DNA of 64,000 nucleotides from Bisporella sp. PMI_857 (taxonomy: Eukaryota > Ascomycota > Leotiomycetes > Helotiales > Helotiaceae). Shown in pieces: positions 1-10,182 of this stretch. The first letter of the stretch is position 1; each line of letters opens with the position of its first letter. Location: the NCBI GenBank assembly GCA_021307315.1, contig JAJSPD010000013.1, positions 558,001 through 622,000 of the forward strand. Direction: 5' to 3'. The notes under the pieces were generated by a model. It was given only the letters and a program-made list of their open reading frames with translations, was not told the DNA's origin and did not search any database. A program made the translations under genes and the position numbers.

Positions 1-927
1 GTTGATTACATTGATACCAGACAGCGGACCGAAGGCCTGCACACCGCAACCGAGCAAAAGTCTTCGTCTCCAAGATGGTTTAGTAATGATTGAATGCCAA
101 GAGACGTTCAGGGCAATTCGGTCAGCAGCGATCACATCTCTGATTTCTTGGAACTCTAACTGGATCTCCTCTTCTGGAGTACTACCTTGTCGTAGCTTGT
201 GCAGGACCGCCAACGCATCTTCATGTCGGTCTTTCTCCATAAGCCAACGGGGCGACTCTGCGAGAAACCAAATACCAGCCATCAATATTACACTCGGTAC
301 GCACTGGAATGCTAAAGGGAATCGCCCTGCAAAGAATAAATTAATGGAATTGACATTTAGTTTGGAAACTCACAGGAAAAGGAGCTGTCTACGAATGAGC
401 AGCCGTAGCCGAGCCATTGTGCGACAAGAAAACCCCAACTTAGCATCCACTGAAGCAGGCCTGATAAGATCCCGCGATACTTTGCCACGGAAAGCTCAGA
501 AGCGTACATAGGAATGGTAGCAGTGAGCATTCCAACGGAGATACCAGCTATCGCTCGACCAGCGATAAGCATCGCCATATTTAAAGCGCCTGCTTGCAAA
601 GCGCAGCCAAAAGCAGAGACGCAGGATCCCGTGAAGACAGTCATTTTCCGGCCGAGTCGGTCGCCTAGAAACATATTGACCACGGTCCCTACGATTGCAC
701 CGCCTTGAAAGGAAGATACAATGCCTCCTGTAGTATTGTCATCGGGGTCGTTAAAATACTCCTTGAAATGGGGAAGCGATATGGTAGAAGTAATGATGCC
801 TAGATCATACCCAAAAAGAAAACCTAGACGTATTTGGTCAGAGAGAAGCTAAAGGCAAAAAATCTATGTTGTACTAACCTCCAATTGCGAGGAAAATTGC
901 TGACAAAAATGTGACTTTGACGCCCAT
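1..927 (-). CDS. MFS sugar transporter, N-terminal part (runs off the left edge)
   Basis: This is the first ~275 residues of a major-facilitator sugar/proton symporter of the plasma membrane. Exons are 879-927, 374-823 and <1-326, with introns of 55 and 47 nt; both joins restore the reading frame. The start at 927 is the first ATG after an in-frame upstream stop. Visible family motifs in order are GGFLFGYD in TM1, the loop motif GDRLGRKM, GRAIAGISVGM with a YASE motif in TM4-5, WRFPLAFQCVP at the exon 2/3 junction and ESPRWLME at the start of the central loop. These are sugar-porter signatures; the substrate cannot be read from them. The gene is divergent from the rhamnosidase pseudogene 1 kb away, which suggests but does not prove a role with plant-derived sugars. 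The C-terminal half lies outside the window. Confidence 0.9.
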
Positions 928-1943
928 CTTGAAGACTTGACGCTTATGCTGAACGAGGTAGTGCCCAGCAATCCAGCAGACCGCCGTCTTTCATGTGGAT
1001 TGATCGATGCATCTTATACAGCTTCTGAGTATCTTGCAGCATTAGATTAGGCTAAGAGATGGAGCTGGATTATGGGTCTTAGAAACATGGGGTATGTACC
1101 CAAAGGTCCCCACATGTAAACAAATCTTCATAATAATGTGGAGGATTGCCTCCCCCATCCTAGAACCTTGAATCAGATGCCGAAGAGGTGAGAGATACCC
1201 CGCGATTCGGTAAATACAACAGCGAGGCGTCGAGGTTTCTACCTTACCTTACCACAATATATATAAGCGGACGTATCTCTGACATTCTTGTCACGGACAA
1301 TGAGACGGTGTCGGACAATATGCCTCATTCTGGCACTCGTGAATTAAGCATTTGAATGTCGAACGCATTTGCTCCCCCCAAAAATACTCTCTAGAGGCTG
1401 GCCAATGCCGCTCTGGGGTGACGATATACTGTAGAGCTTATAAGAACGAAAATGATCTCACAAAGGTGGCTTGCTTGTCTATGTTCCAGCCCCACAGTCT
1501 CGTCCATGAAAGTCCATCCTAGTCTTGAATCAAAAGGTATCGGCAAGAGACTTAATATCAGAGACCTGGCTTTCATTGCAGTTAGGCAATTACAGATCCA
1601 CAAGGTAGGACCCGCAACATGTTGCTTTCATAACCATCCAGCAAATTGAAGCAAAGAGGCAATTAAAGCGGGAACGGCTCGGGTGGCTGGGGTTGCAACC
1701 GTCGCCCCACTCTCAAATTGCCGATGTGGCTTGGCAGGTGCCAAGGGAATACCCTCGTTTGGCCGAAAACGCACTTCTCGGTGGGAGATGTCACGATTAT
1801 GTGGTCTATCTAGCTTCAGAAAAATACGTAGCGAGCAGTGAGGTAAACGTTACCTTGATCTCTAGATTATTTCGTAATGGTGCAAACTTGATACCAAAGT
1901 GTTGATATCCAGAACTGGGTCATTGGAGAATCATATTTCCAGC
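928..1943. other. Intergenic region between transporter and rhamnosidase relic
   Basis: No convincing gene was found. The short open frames here have no recognisable domain. A stretch near 1255-1270 is TATA-like (repeated AT steps). The region would hold the two divergent promoters. Confidence 0.6.
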
Positions 1944-4355
1944 ATGAAATTCCTGCGTTGTGGTATCCACGGCTTCCATGAAACCCTTGGTATAGATGTC
2001 GACGATATACATTTCTACTGGGTGCTTAGCAGCAAAGAAGAAGGGTCTAGACAGAGTGCATGCCAGGTCACATTATCGGTGAACTCATCCATTGTCTGGG
2101 ATTCTGGAATAGTTCAAAGTGAACAGCAGCGTAATATCCTTTGCAAGCCAGAAGACGGGCTCAAATCAACAACTTACTATACATGGATCGTCAAAGTCTG
2201 GGACGCAAATGGGCGGGCCTCCAGTAGCCAGCCAAATGAGTTCTTCACAGCGTATCCGAGGTCCCATTAACTTCCTCCTTGGAGTATGAACCAGACTTAC
2301 ATGCCCCATACAAGCTTAATCTTCAAGACATGGTTTGAAGATGAAGCAAACAGGTGGAAAGGAGTTTGGATAGGAAATGGAAGTGACAGACCTTTCTACC
2401 TTCGTAATAAGCTTTCTCTCGCGAAAAAGCCGTCAAAAGCTATCATGTTTGCTTCTGGTCTTGGTCATTTTAACTTCCGGGTTAACGGCAATGCAGCTTC
2501 GGATCATTTCCTCGACCCGGGATGGACTAATTCCCATCGGACAGTCCAATTCGTAGTATATGATTTAACTTCACACCTTCGCGAAGGCGAAAACGCATTG
2601 GCCGCACATGTTGGCAATGGCTTTTATGCTGGAGATCAAGGAGATCAGCTTTTCTGGCCGATGTACGAGGACAACACCTATGTGCGATATGCTTCTTCTC
2701 TGAATTGCATATTTATTACGACGATAGAGAGCATATTGTTCATATCAGCGATCCTGCAAATTGGCAGGTATCTAAAAGTGCTACGACTCTGGCCAATATT
2801 TATGCATCAGAAACGCATGATGCGCGTCTCTACCCTTGGGGTTGGGACAAACCTGGATTTGACGACAGTCATTGGAGCCCAGCAAAGGCGCTTACTGGTC
2901 CAAGAGGCAAGTTGAGCTACCAAAGTCAACCGGCCGTTACTCGACAAAATACTTTTGTGCCAAAGAAGACCAGTAGGCCACGACCCGGGGTTCTTTGCTT
3001 TGATCTTGGACAGAATTCATCCATCATGGTAAAAATCGTGGTTGAAGGAAAAGCAGGATCAGAAATCACAGTACGCTATGCTGAGAGTATACATGACGAT
3101 GGAACAGTGAGAATGCCTGAGTAAGTCACGGCCCCAAATTGCCAATAGATTCGGAAACAAGTTGGTTTTTATTGTCTATTACAAATATTTAGTCTATTTT
3201 AGAAGCAATAACTGACTTGGAATTTGATAGTCCCTTGTTCAAGCAATTTGAAACTCATGTCTACTCGACAATTTTCCTTGCAGGAAGAGGTAAAGAACAG
3301 TGGTCCCCGGAATTCTGTTTCACGAGTGCTACTTGGGGCTGTGCAACCTGCTTCCTGCCAGATATATTGCTTAAATACTATGATTCAATACATGTGGTGA
3401 AGAAAGTATACAAGCCTGCAGTTGCGTATATGGAATACATGCGTACCAAAGAGAGAAAAGGCGGTCTAATTGAACATGGACTTGGTGATTGGGGTAGAGA
3501 CATCGCATTCGGCAACCACCAGGCCAATATCGGAACAGCTGTGTATTACAAGTGTCTGAAGAATGTTGAAACTATGGCGATTATCCAAGGGTTTTCTGAA
3601 GATGCAAAACGGTTTTCTGAGTGGGCGCAAAGGATACACGGCGTTTACAACCAGCATCTGCTCGTGCAAGAGAGTGGAGGCGCTTATTATACTTCACTGG
3701 ACAACTTCCCTGAGCAAGACTGCACCGCAGTATGCCAAGCAGTGGCTCTACAATTCGGGCTTGTGCCAAAAGACCTTATCCTACCAGTCCAGAAGTCGTT
3801 CCTGCACCAAGTCTCGGACGGCCGAATACGTGCAGGGGAGATAGGGTTGAAATATCTCTTCAACACACTTGATGATATTCAGCGTCCTGATCTGGTACTG
3901 CAGATGGCTCGACAAGAAGATCATCCTTCGTATATGCGATTTTTGCGCCGAGGCGAAGCAACTCTGCTCGAGTTCTGGCAGGATGAGTGTCGCTCTAAAT
4001 GTCACGATATGTTGAGCACTATATACGAATGGTTCTATACCGTGGTTCTCGGTATTAAGCCGATTGGGAATGCCTACCGTACCTTCACCATCACTCCACC
4101 ATATACCGCAGAATTCGATCATATCGAAGGTAGCGTGGATTGTCCCTACGGTGCTATTGGCATTGTTTTTGATCGGAGAGATAATTTGTCACTTTGAAAG
4201 TAGAAGTGCCATTTGGCACGATAGCGACCCTGAGACTACTTGAGAGAAGCTCGACACAAATCACACGCGGGGAAGGAGCATCTTGGGAAGGTAAAGGATT
4301 GCAGGCTGAGCTCCAGCACGGAATTTATAAAGTAGAAACAACGCAATACGGCTGA
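1944..4355 (+). pseudogene. Alpha-L-rhamnosidase (GH78) pseudogene
   Basis: The translated pieces are those of a fungal GH78 enzyme, which removes terminal rhamnose from plant glycosides and pectin. The N-terminal part carries the fibronectin-like segment and beta-domain (WKGVWIGNG, DPGWTNSHRTVQ, GNGFYAGD). The C-terminal part carries the alpha/alpha-barrel end (EFWQDECRSKCHD, IYEWFY, GSVDCPYG). It is broken in several ways. An in-frame TAA stands at 2268-2270. A +2/-1 frameshift lies in a TTC/CT run near 2697-2705. There is an abrupt in-frame junction near 3335, after EFCFTSA, where the segment normally holding the DCPQ/catalytic acid region is missing. Another frameshift lies near 4190-4195, just before the natural end at 4355. 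A normal-looking intron (3121-3231) is still present. No usable active site remains, so the enzyme is almost certainly lost. Confidence 0.87.
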
Positions 4356-4447
4356 ATTGATTGATAATCATGGAGACCAAACCCGCATAATTCTGCAGCT
4401 CGTCCTCGCCGAGTCTTTGGAAACGCCAAATGTGACCATATAATTAA

Positions 4448-5244
4448 TCACTTTAATAGCTGCTTCCATTCGGCACTGTCGAATTCGAAATGGCCGCCGT
4501 GACAACAATGATCTGCGTCTTTCGAACCGTCGTCAGGGTAATTAGGTTCGTTAGAGTTTTGGTCATAGAATTGTTTGACTATTGTCATGTTAGCTACAGT
4601 TTCCCCAACTCCACACCAATGACGGCGCTTGGTAGCCGGATACGTGGCTAATAGGACTTACACATTGCTCCAGAAGGATCAATCTCGAGGCATTCCGCCA
4701 TTGTAGGCTTATTCTACAGGCAATCAGCTGAATCTCCACCAGCAATTCCGAAACGGCACACCTTAACACCTGAAACTACCCGCCTATGGCTACTTCCATC
4801 CTTGTGGCCATCCTCCGTCATAGGTAATCCCCCCAACCCCTTCATTGCCTTCCACGACTTCTTCCGTTCTAACTCGCGCTGCTTATGCATTGACGCCAAC
4901 TCTAAGATCTCCTGGCTGACCAAACGACCCTCGTAGCCCGGATAGCTCTCTACAAACGCCATCGCCGTCATCTCGGCGTATAATTGCAGGTCGGGTATTT
5001 GATATTTCACAGCCAGAGAGGATAGCTTTGCGATTAGAGACTCGATAAAGGCGTCACGCGGAAGGCTACTCGGGTTCTTGAGGCTGAGTTCGTAAGCTTC
5101 GAGAGTAATTTTAACCTCCATTGGGCGAAAGTCGAGAGGCTCAGTCGGCGTTCTCTCGGCCATGGGGTCTAGCTTGAGGTCAACACCTGTGGTGCGGTGA
5201 GTATCGTAGAGCCTTGTGATCGTGGTTTTTTGTGGGAGTGACAT
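4448..5244 (-). CDS. Hypothetical protein, three exons
   Basis: I do not recognise this protein. The proposed exons are 4762-5244, 4662-4713 and 4448-4578 (introns of 48 and 83 nt), giving 221 residues; both joins keep frame. The start is the ATG at 5244; the frame stays open upstream to a TTG at 5280 but has no other ATG. The first exon encodes a soluble, mixed-charge, helix-rich protein (LRRESF-free, with KQRELERKKSWKAMKGLGG near residue 140). The last two exons encode TMAECLEIDPSGAM followed by a short His-Cys segment (HCCHGGH). The first intron's donor is GTGTGC, which is unusual. If it is not used, exon 1 ends in a stop at 4714, and a separate 56-residue protein starting at 4701 remains. 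Confidence 0.6.
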
Positions 5245-5716
5245 AGCGATTACCGTTGGTTGGATTCGTGACGATTGCAAGCGCTTTCAAATATTCAAGA
5301 GACACTATGGTTTTTGACAATTCACCCAAGTTAGTCATTCGAAGTTTAGTCCGTGTATCCGCCTCCTTTGTAAGTTATAGAAACGCTAACAGGAGATATT
5401 TGAAATTTCAGGAATTAGATCCTTCTAAATATCAGCCTTAGGAGGTTATAGAGGCACTGAAAGGTTTTTTTACACACCTAGGTGATATTGTCTGTTAGCT
5501 CGTTAGAAGGTGAAGCCAAGATAACCTCGAAGTTATCAAGTATGTGTTTTGATGCGTCCTCAAAGCTGTGCAGTGTCATGTTCTTTCGATTTCGCAGAAT
5601 TCATTATGTATACAACTTATGTTTCTTACCTGTGCAGGTAATCAATGTTAATTCATTCCTTACTACTCTAGCTCAATTATCGTACAATTCGGAACATTCC
5701 TCTGCTGTTAGATTGC
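5245..5716. other. Intergenic, no feature seen
   Basis: AT-rich spacer between the hypothetical gene and the end of the Nudix gene. Open frames on the plus strand have no domain and are mostly antisense to the Nudix exon. Confidence 0.6.
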
Positions 5717-6541
5717 CTAAATTGGACCGCTTGGTATATCAAGTGCCTTTCCCAAGACGCTCTTTCCATATTCCTCAAGGAAGAATAGTTCTCTTTGAAC
5801 TACCATTTTGCCGAAGGCATTTGGGGGCTTGCAGGCTAAGTTCACGTTAACTAGCACTGGGCGAATTGATTGCGGGCGACCAAGCACATACTCTCTAGTT
5901 TGTCCATAGCATCGCTGACCGAAACCCACTCATTGCGAAATCCACCATCATCTTTTTCCTCTTGCGTTAAATTGGCATTTCCTGAGTCGTCGACGAGCTC
6001 TGCACGGTAACAGGCACTGATTTGGGTCTGTACCTTACCCGCTGAAGCATCTGCGCAGTCGTCAGCATATTTTGAAGAAAGGGATCAGCACTTTTGCGAC
6101 GCGCTGGAGGGTAGAATGTGTAAAATATATACCTCTCCATTCCTGACTGGTAGCAAACCGTGCCTCATCTTCGATTTTCACAATACACCCCGTCTCCTCT
6201 TTCACCTCCCGCTTCGCAGCTTGCATAAAAGTCTCACCAGGCTCCAAGCCCCCTCCGGGGAACTTGTAGTACGAGCCAGGGCCTTCGCCTACACATATGA
6301 GAAGGATTTGGCCATCACCATTGGCGACGATGCAACGTGACGAGAAACGAGTTAGATTGTCGTATTTTAGATCTGGGATTGGAGTTCCAAAGGATTTGAA
6401 TGGGGTATTGAGAGGATAGTAGGCCGTGGCTTCGTGAGCTTTGTTTGTATTTGGGAATCCGCTCATGATTGCGGGCGGGATTGTCATGCCTTCGAAGCGT
6501 TGCATCCTGTTATACTCACGGACTTCGTTGACTGTGGCCAT
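5717..6541 (-). CDS. Nudix hydrolase
   Basis: This protein hydrolyses a nucleoside diphosphate linked to another group; the exact substrate is unknown. Exons are 6133-6541, 5892-6050 and 5717-5835 (introns 82 and 56 nt), encoding 228 residues in one frame. The Nudix box is complete near residues 96-118: GGGLEPGETF followed by AAKREVKEETG, fitting GX5EX7REUXEEXGU. The conserved Glu residues of REVKEE would bind Mg2+. The protein starts MATVNEVREYNRM and has no signal peptide, so it is probably cytosolic. The third exon gives a helical tail ending SGPI. It could act on ADP-ribose, NADH, Ap4A or oxidised nucleotides; the sequence alone does not decide. Confidence 0.9.
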
Positions 6542-7145
6542 TGTAATGTTGAAAGTGTGACTTAGTATCTAGTCTGAACTCGCGAGAGACTAGAGGTTGT
6601 ACTGTTAGTGATGCGTGATCGAGGTCGCGTCCTTGTGTGTGTTGTTTAAGTTTCAAGAGGCAGATACAATATCCTCTACGTATAGATTGCAACTTCTTTA
6701 CCAAGACCACAACTTACGCAAGGGAAGTTGGAGTCACGCCGAATAGGCGTTCATGGCCCCACCTGCCTCTTAGCTAATCCTCGCGTATTTGCAGCCTTGG
6801 CGCTCTCCCCTATCTTTTGGCGACCACATCTAAAGCTGGAAGGCTTATCCTCCCCAATATTATTTGATACAATGTACGTGAGGTCATATCAAATTGGAGG
6901 CCTTGCAGTAAAGTGAGATGGAGTCAAGTTGTTGTTTATATACATGATGGATCATTTGTATATACATGAAGAAGCAGGCTTATCGCTAACACTCTCGTCC
7001 ACTTCCAGCCATTTAAAGATCATTGAGCAGGATATATACTTTTCGCTCCCCGGTCGACGGATTTTTGGATATCAAAGCCTTGCAATCCAAGTTAAGTCAA
7101 GGATTTCAGATAAACCGGCCCAAGTCCGTCATCCCCAAGCAAATT
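6542..7145. other. Intergenic, no feature seen
   Basis: Spacer between the Nudix start and the 3' end of the CE15 gene. It should contain the Nudix promoter and the CE15 3' UTR. Nothing else is supported. Confidence 0.55.
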
Positions 7146-8342
7146 CTAGGTCAAAGTTGGGACCGTCCAGTCAACCCACCTAGCCTCATCATATGTAGTA
7201 TCAGCCTGCATAACAGCAGTATTTGCAGTAGTTTGCTTCAGCAAGAACTTGTTGATGAAAGCTGTTAGGGCTGCCTGCTGGTTAGATGGGAAGGCACAAT
7301 GGGCGTGGCTGCCGATCTGAGAGTAACCAAGATTATCTGGCACACCAAGGGCTTCATAGATCTTGTGTCCAGCCTTTGCGCAGACCCAAGAAGCTTGTGG
7401 ACCAAGCCAGTCGATGTTGTTATCAATGATGAACAGACCTCTTGGTGCGATCATACCAGCCAGGAAATGGTGGTCGTGAGGCGTCTGCGTGATCTTGCTA
7501 ACCCATGCATCGAAGGGTCTGCCGGTCCATGGGTTTTCTGTGATGATCTGTGCTGCTGTTTGGACGTTACCACCGGCAGCCTTGATGGCGTCCGAAACTC
7601 TCCAGCAAGCGGATCCACCTGCACCTGACTCCTGTGGTAGTGTGAGTGCGATTCTCGAGTCGAAGGCACCAGCAACTATGGCACCCTTGCCATTTCTGGA
7701 GCATCCAGTCACGCCAATTCGTGTAGGGTCAATATTGGCACTGGGGGTCTTCTCCAGGGCATCGATAACTCTCGCGACACCCCAAGCCCATGCAGTCAAC
7801 GCGCCAGCGCTGTGGCTGGAACCGAACAGAGTGTAGAATTTCCCCTGACCACGACTGCCAGAACCTTGTTGAGCGGCAATGTCATCATTATTGAAGTTAA
7901 TTGACGCTACTCCTGCGGGCACTGGAAGACTCCCTCCGCCATATCCGAGGATGGCAGGGTATGGAGCTGTGCCGGATGTTGGAGTTGTGATTGAAACAGA
8001 GAATGAGATCGATTTGCCATTGGCGCCGACGTTGATGGTTAGTGTTTTTCCAGACAACGACGCGGTCAGAGTGTCTGGTGGGCCTGGGTATGTTCCGAGC
8101 TCATAGCGCTGAATCAGCTCTGAGAGCTCGGCTCTTCGGCAGTCATAATCTGCCTTTGTAGCGACTCTCGTACCTCCATAGAACTTTAGCGGATCAGGAA
8201 GCTTTGTGTTGGTTGGGAATGTTAAAGAGGATGGAAGAGCTGTGCAGGCTGCAGCAGCACGAGGTACTTCTACTGGATTTGGTGCAGGAGCTGCTGTTGC
8301 AGTCAGAGCTAAAAGCAATGCGGTTGCTAAGTACGAAGCCAT
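7146..8342 (-). CDS. Secreted glucuronoyl esterase (CE15)
   Basis: The enzyme cleaves the ester bond between 4-O-methyl-glucuronic acid of xylan and lignin alcohols. It is a single exon of 398 residues. I chose the ATG at 8342 because it begins a clean signal peptide (MASYLATALLLALTATAAPA); the open frame extends upstream but would bury the signal. The nucleophile motif GCSRNGKGA, the acid within LPQESGAGG and the histidine within GSHAHCAFP give the Ser-Glu-His triad of the Cip2/GE2 type, in the right order. There is no CBM1 cellulose-binding domain, unlike some fungal homologues. The mature protein is about 380 residues, normal for the family. It is expected outside the cell, acting on lignin-carbohydrate complexes. 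Confidence 0.95.
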   Translation of the reverse strand: MASYLATALLLALTATAAPAPNPVEVPRAAAACTALPSSLTFPTNTKLPDPLKFYGGTRVATKADYDCRRAELSELIQRYELGTYPGPPDTLTASLSGKTLTINVGANGKSISFSVSITTPTSGTAPYPAILGYGGGSLPVPAGVASINFNNDDIAAQQGSGSRGQGKFYTLFGSSHSAGALTAWAWGVARVIDALEKTPSANIDPTRIGVTGCSRNGKGAIVAGAFDSRIALTLPQESGAGGSACWRVSDAIKAAGGNVQTAAQIITENPWTGRPFDAWVSKITQTPHDHHFLAGMIAPRGLFIIDNNIDWLGPQASWVCAKAGHKIYEALGVPDNLGYSQIGSHAHCAFPSNQQAALTAFINKFLLKQTTANTAVMQADTTYDEARWVDWTVPTLT

Positions 8343-8872
8343 CTTTGAAGTTGCGTATTTGACAGCAATCATACAGTATGCTTTCTTCGCACATTTGTGG
8401 CCCGTAGTCTTTATATGCGAGTTTCGAATCCCTTTTGCCCGAGCCACTCCTTAAGCCTACCCCAACCACCTAGGTTTGCGAGAAGCATTGCAAGGTTGTA
8501 TTCTTCATATATTGAGGGGCAAACCTTCTATACACAGAGCAAATAAATCGCCTGAGAAACCTTATTGAGATTAACGGCTGAATCTATAGGAGCCAGGAGA
8601 TCTTAAATAAAGAGGTTAAAATGTCAGAGGAGATCTTGGCTGGTTGAAGTTAAGCCAAGCGTTAATACCCTGTAATACGATGTGCTGGTACGACACATTT
8701 CTCACTGCCTACTTCTTTCTGGGCTATCTTAATATGCTTAAATCTTTGTGCCGTATTCTGTACCTCATTTCGATTTTCCCCTCCTTGGCGTTCCATATCT
8801 CGGCAATTAAGCAGTTGGCATTGGCATGCTCGATAGGAGCCTCATAACAATCTCCTCACATTCGATTTTATT

Positions 8873-8912
8873 ATTATTCCGAGACTTTAGTCTGAGTCTA
8901 TTTCGGAATAAT
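8873..8912. repeat. Inverted repeat / hairpin
   Basis: ATTATTCCGA at 8873-8882 is the exact reverse complement of TCGGAATAAT at 8903-8912, with a 20-nt loop that contains a smaller GACT/AGTC pair. It stands alone in a gene-free stretch, so it may be a remnant of a small element end or simply a chance palindrome. Confidence 0.5.
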
Positions 8913-9984
8913 CCTGCTGGCTCATTGACCTCTCCCTACGTTTAACTGTGCTTCCTTACTAATCGCCTTCACTCATCATGCGAGCCCGGCTTCTATTATG
9001 AGATACTAAGCTCAACAATAAATGCTTCTCAGTTACCGGGGCCTGGAAGCTTACTATGTGAATATATAGCCTATACCACTAAAGAAGACTAGTATAGGTT
9101 GATGACAATGAATGACCTCATGTCATCCCTTTTTAAGCGAGAGGTTTAGGGGGGTTTCCCAAACATCTGGGGAAATCATCTGCCAATCCCCATATTTTTC
9201 TGTCCTTCCTCTGCACTTATTGGCTGTAGTGGCTTCAGGTACTGTAGGAGCCCTTCAGAATAAGCTATTTAGGCATCATCATAGGCCACGAGATTTGTTC
9301 ATTTCAGGCAAATGCGGTTAGGCGAGGTGCCAAGAACGACTCAGGTGCTAGTGGTTAAAGTGTTGTTCCTATACCGAGAGAAGAGGAGAAGATCTCCAGA
9401 ACCAGTTTACATGATTCCCATGATGCGGAAATGCCTGGCTCGGGTTTATTCTGGTGATCTTCATCTCCATGGGCGCGCAAGGTTCCCCATAATGATCTGC
9501 TTCAGATAACTTTAGGCGCTCTTGCTCCGGATCAGATAGAAGACAGGGCTGCAAATGCCGACCAACCCCATACTTTCTCCGTTCCAATGACTAGAAGGCT
9601 ATCACTGCATAAATTGCTTCCAATAGGTATTTGCGACTTAAATATCCCGAAACATTTAAAAATCTCTTCAAAGTCAAGAACGACTTTGCGGTATCCTGAG
9701 TATTCGAGAGGCGAACAGCAGGATGTATGTCTCATCTTTCACGTCTAAATCTATAGGTTTAGGTGAGGCCAAAAATCGCCGTTTATCCTGAATGGGCCTT
9801 TTGCATAAATATTTTGCTTTTGTAGAACCGAAGGATGTGGTACCATTTAGCCTCAATATACTGGACGGGTAACACCTCTACGTTCTTCCTGATCAAACAG
9901 CGTAGCGTAGTAGGAAGTGATCAGTAGCCCTGTGCTCCAAATCTGAGTTTTATTCCAGTCCGCGATATAACCCTGAATAATGGC

Positions 9985-10060
9985 CACCTGGGAACTAGGA
10001 CTTGAACCATGTCTAGCCGCCTAGCAAGACATGAAGCCACTCAAACATTCAGAGCCAATG
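9985..10060 (-). other. tRNA-like pol III box pair (possible tRNA relic or SINE head)
   Basis: On the minus strand, GGTTCAAGTCC (10008 to 9998) matches the B-box/T-arm consensus. TGTTTGAGTGG (10047 to 10037) resembles an A-box about 28 nt upstream. A clean cloverleaf cannot be built: the T stem has two mismatches and no acceptor stem was found. I therefore do not call it a functional tRNA. Confidence 0.3.
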
Positions 10061-10182
10061 TTCTTCGTTTTCACTATTGCCACCAAACTGTTTTGCAGCT
10101 GAGCCTGGAAAGCAAACAAAGTTGTGTATAAGCCAAGGTCGCTGATGCAGGCATTGATCTAAAACAGATGTAAATTCTATTC

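Larger units (their letters stand above)
8343..10182. other. Gene-poor intergenic region (1.8 kb)
   Basis: No protein gene is supported. The region holds a perfect 10-bp inverted repeat (8873-8912) and a tRNA-like A-box/B-box segment on the minus strand (about 9985-10060). The CE15 promoter lies just above 8342. Confidence 0.6.
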
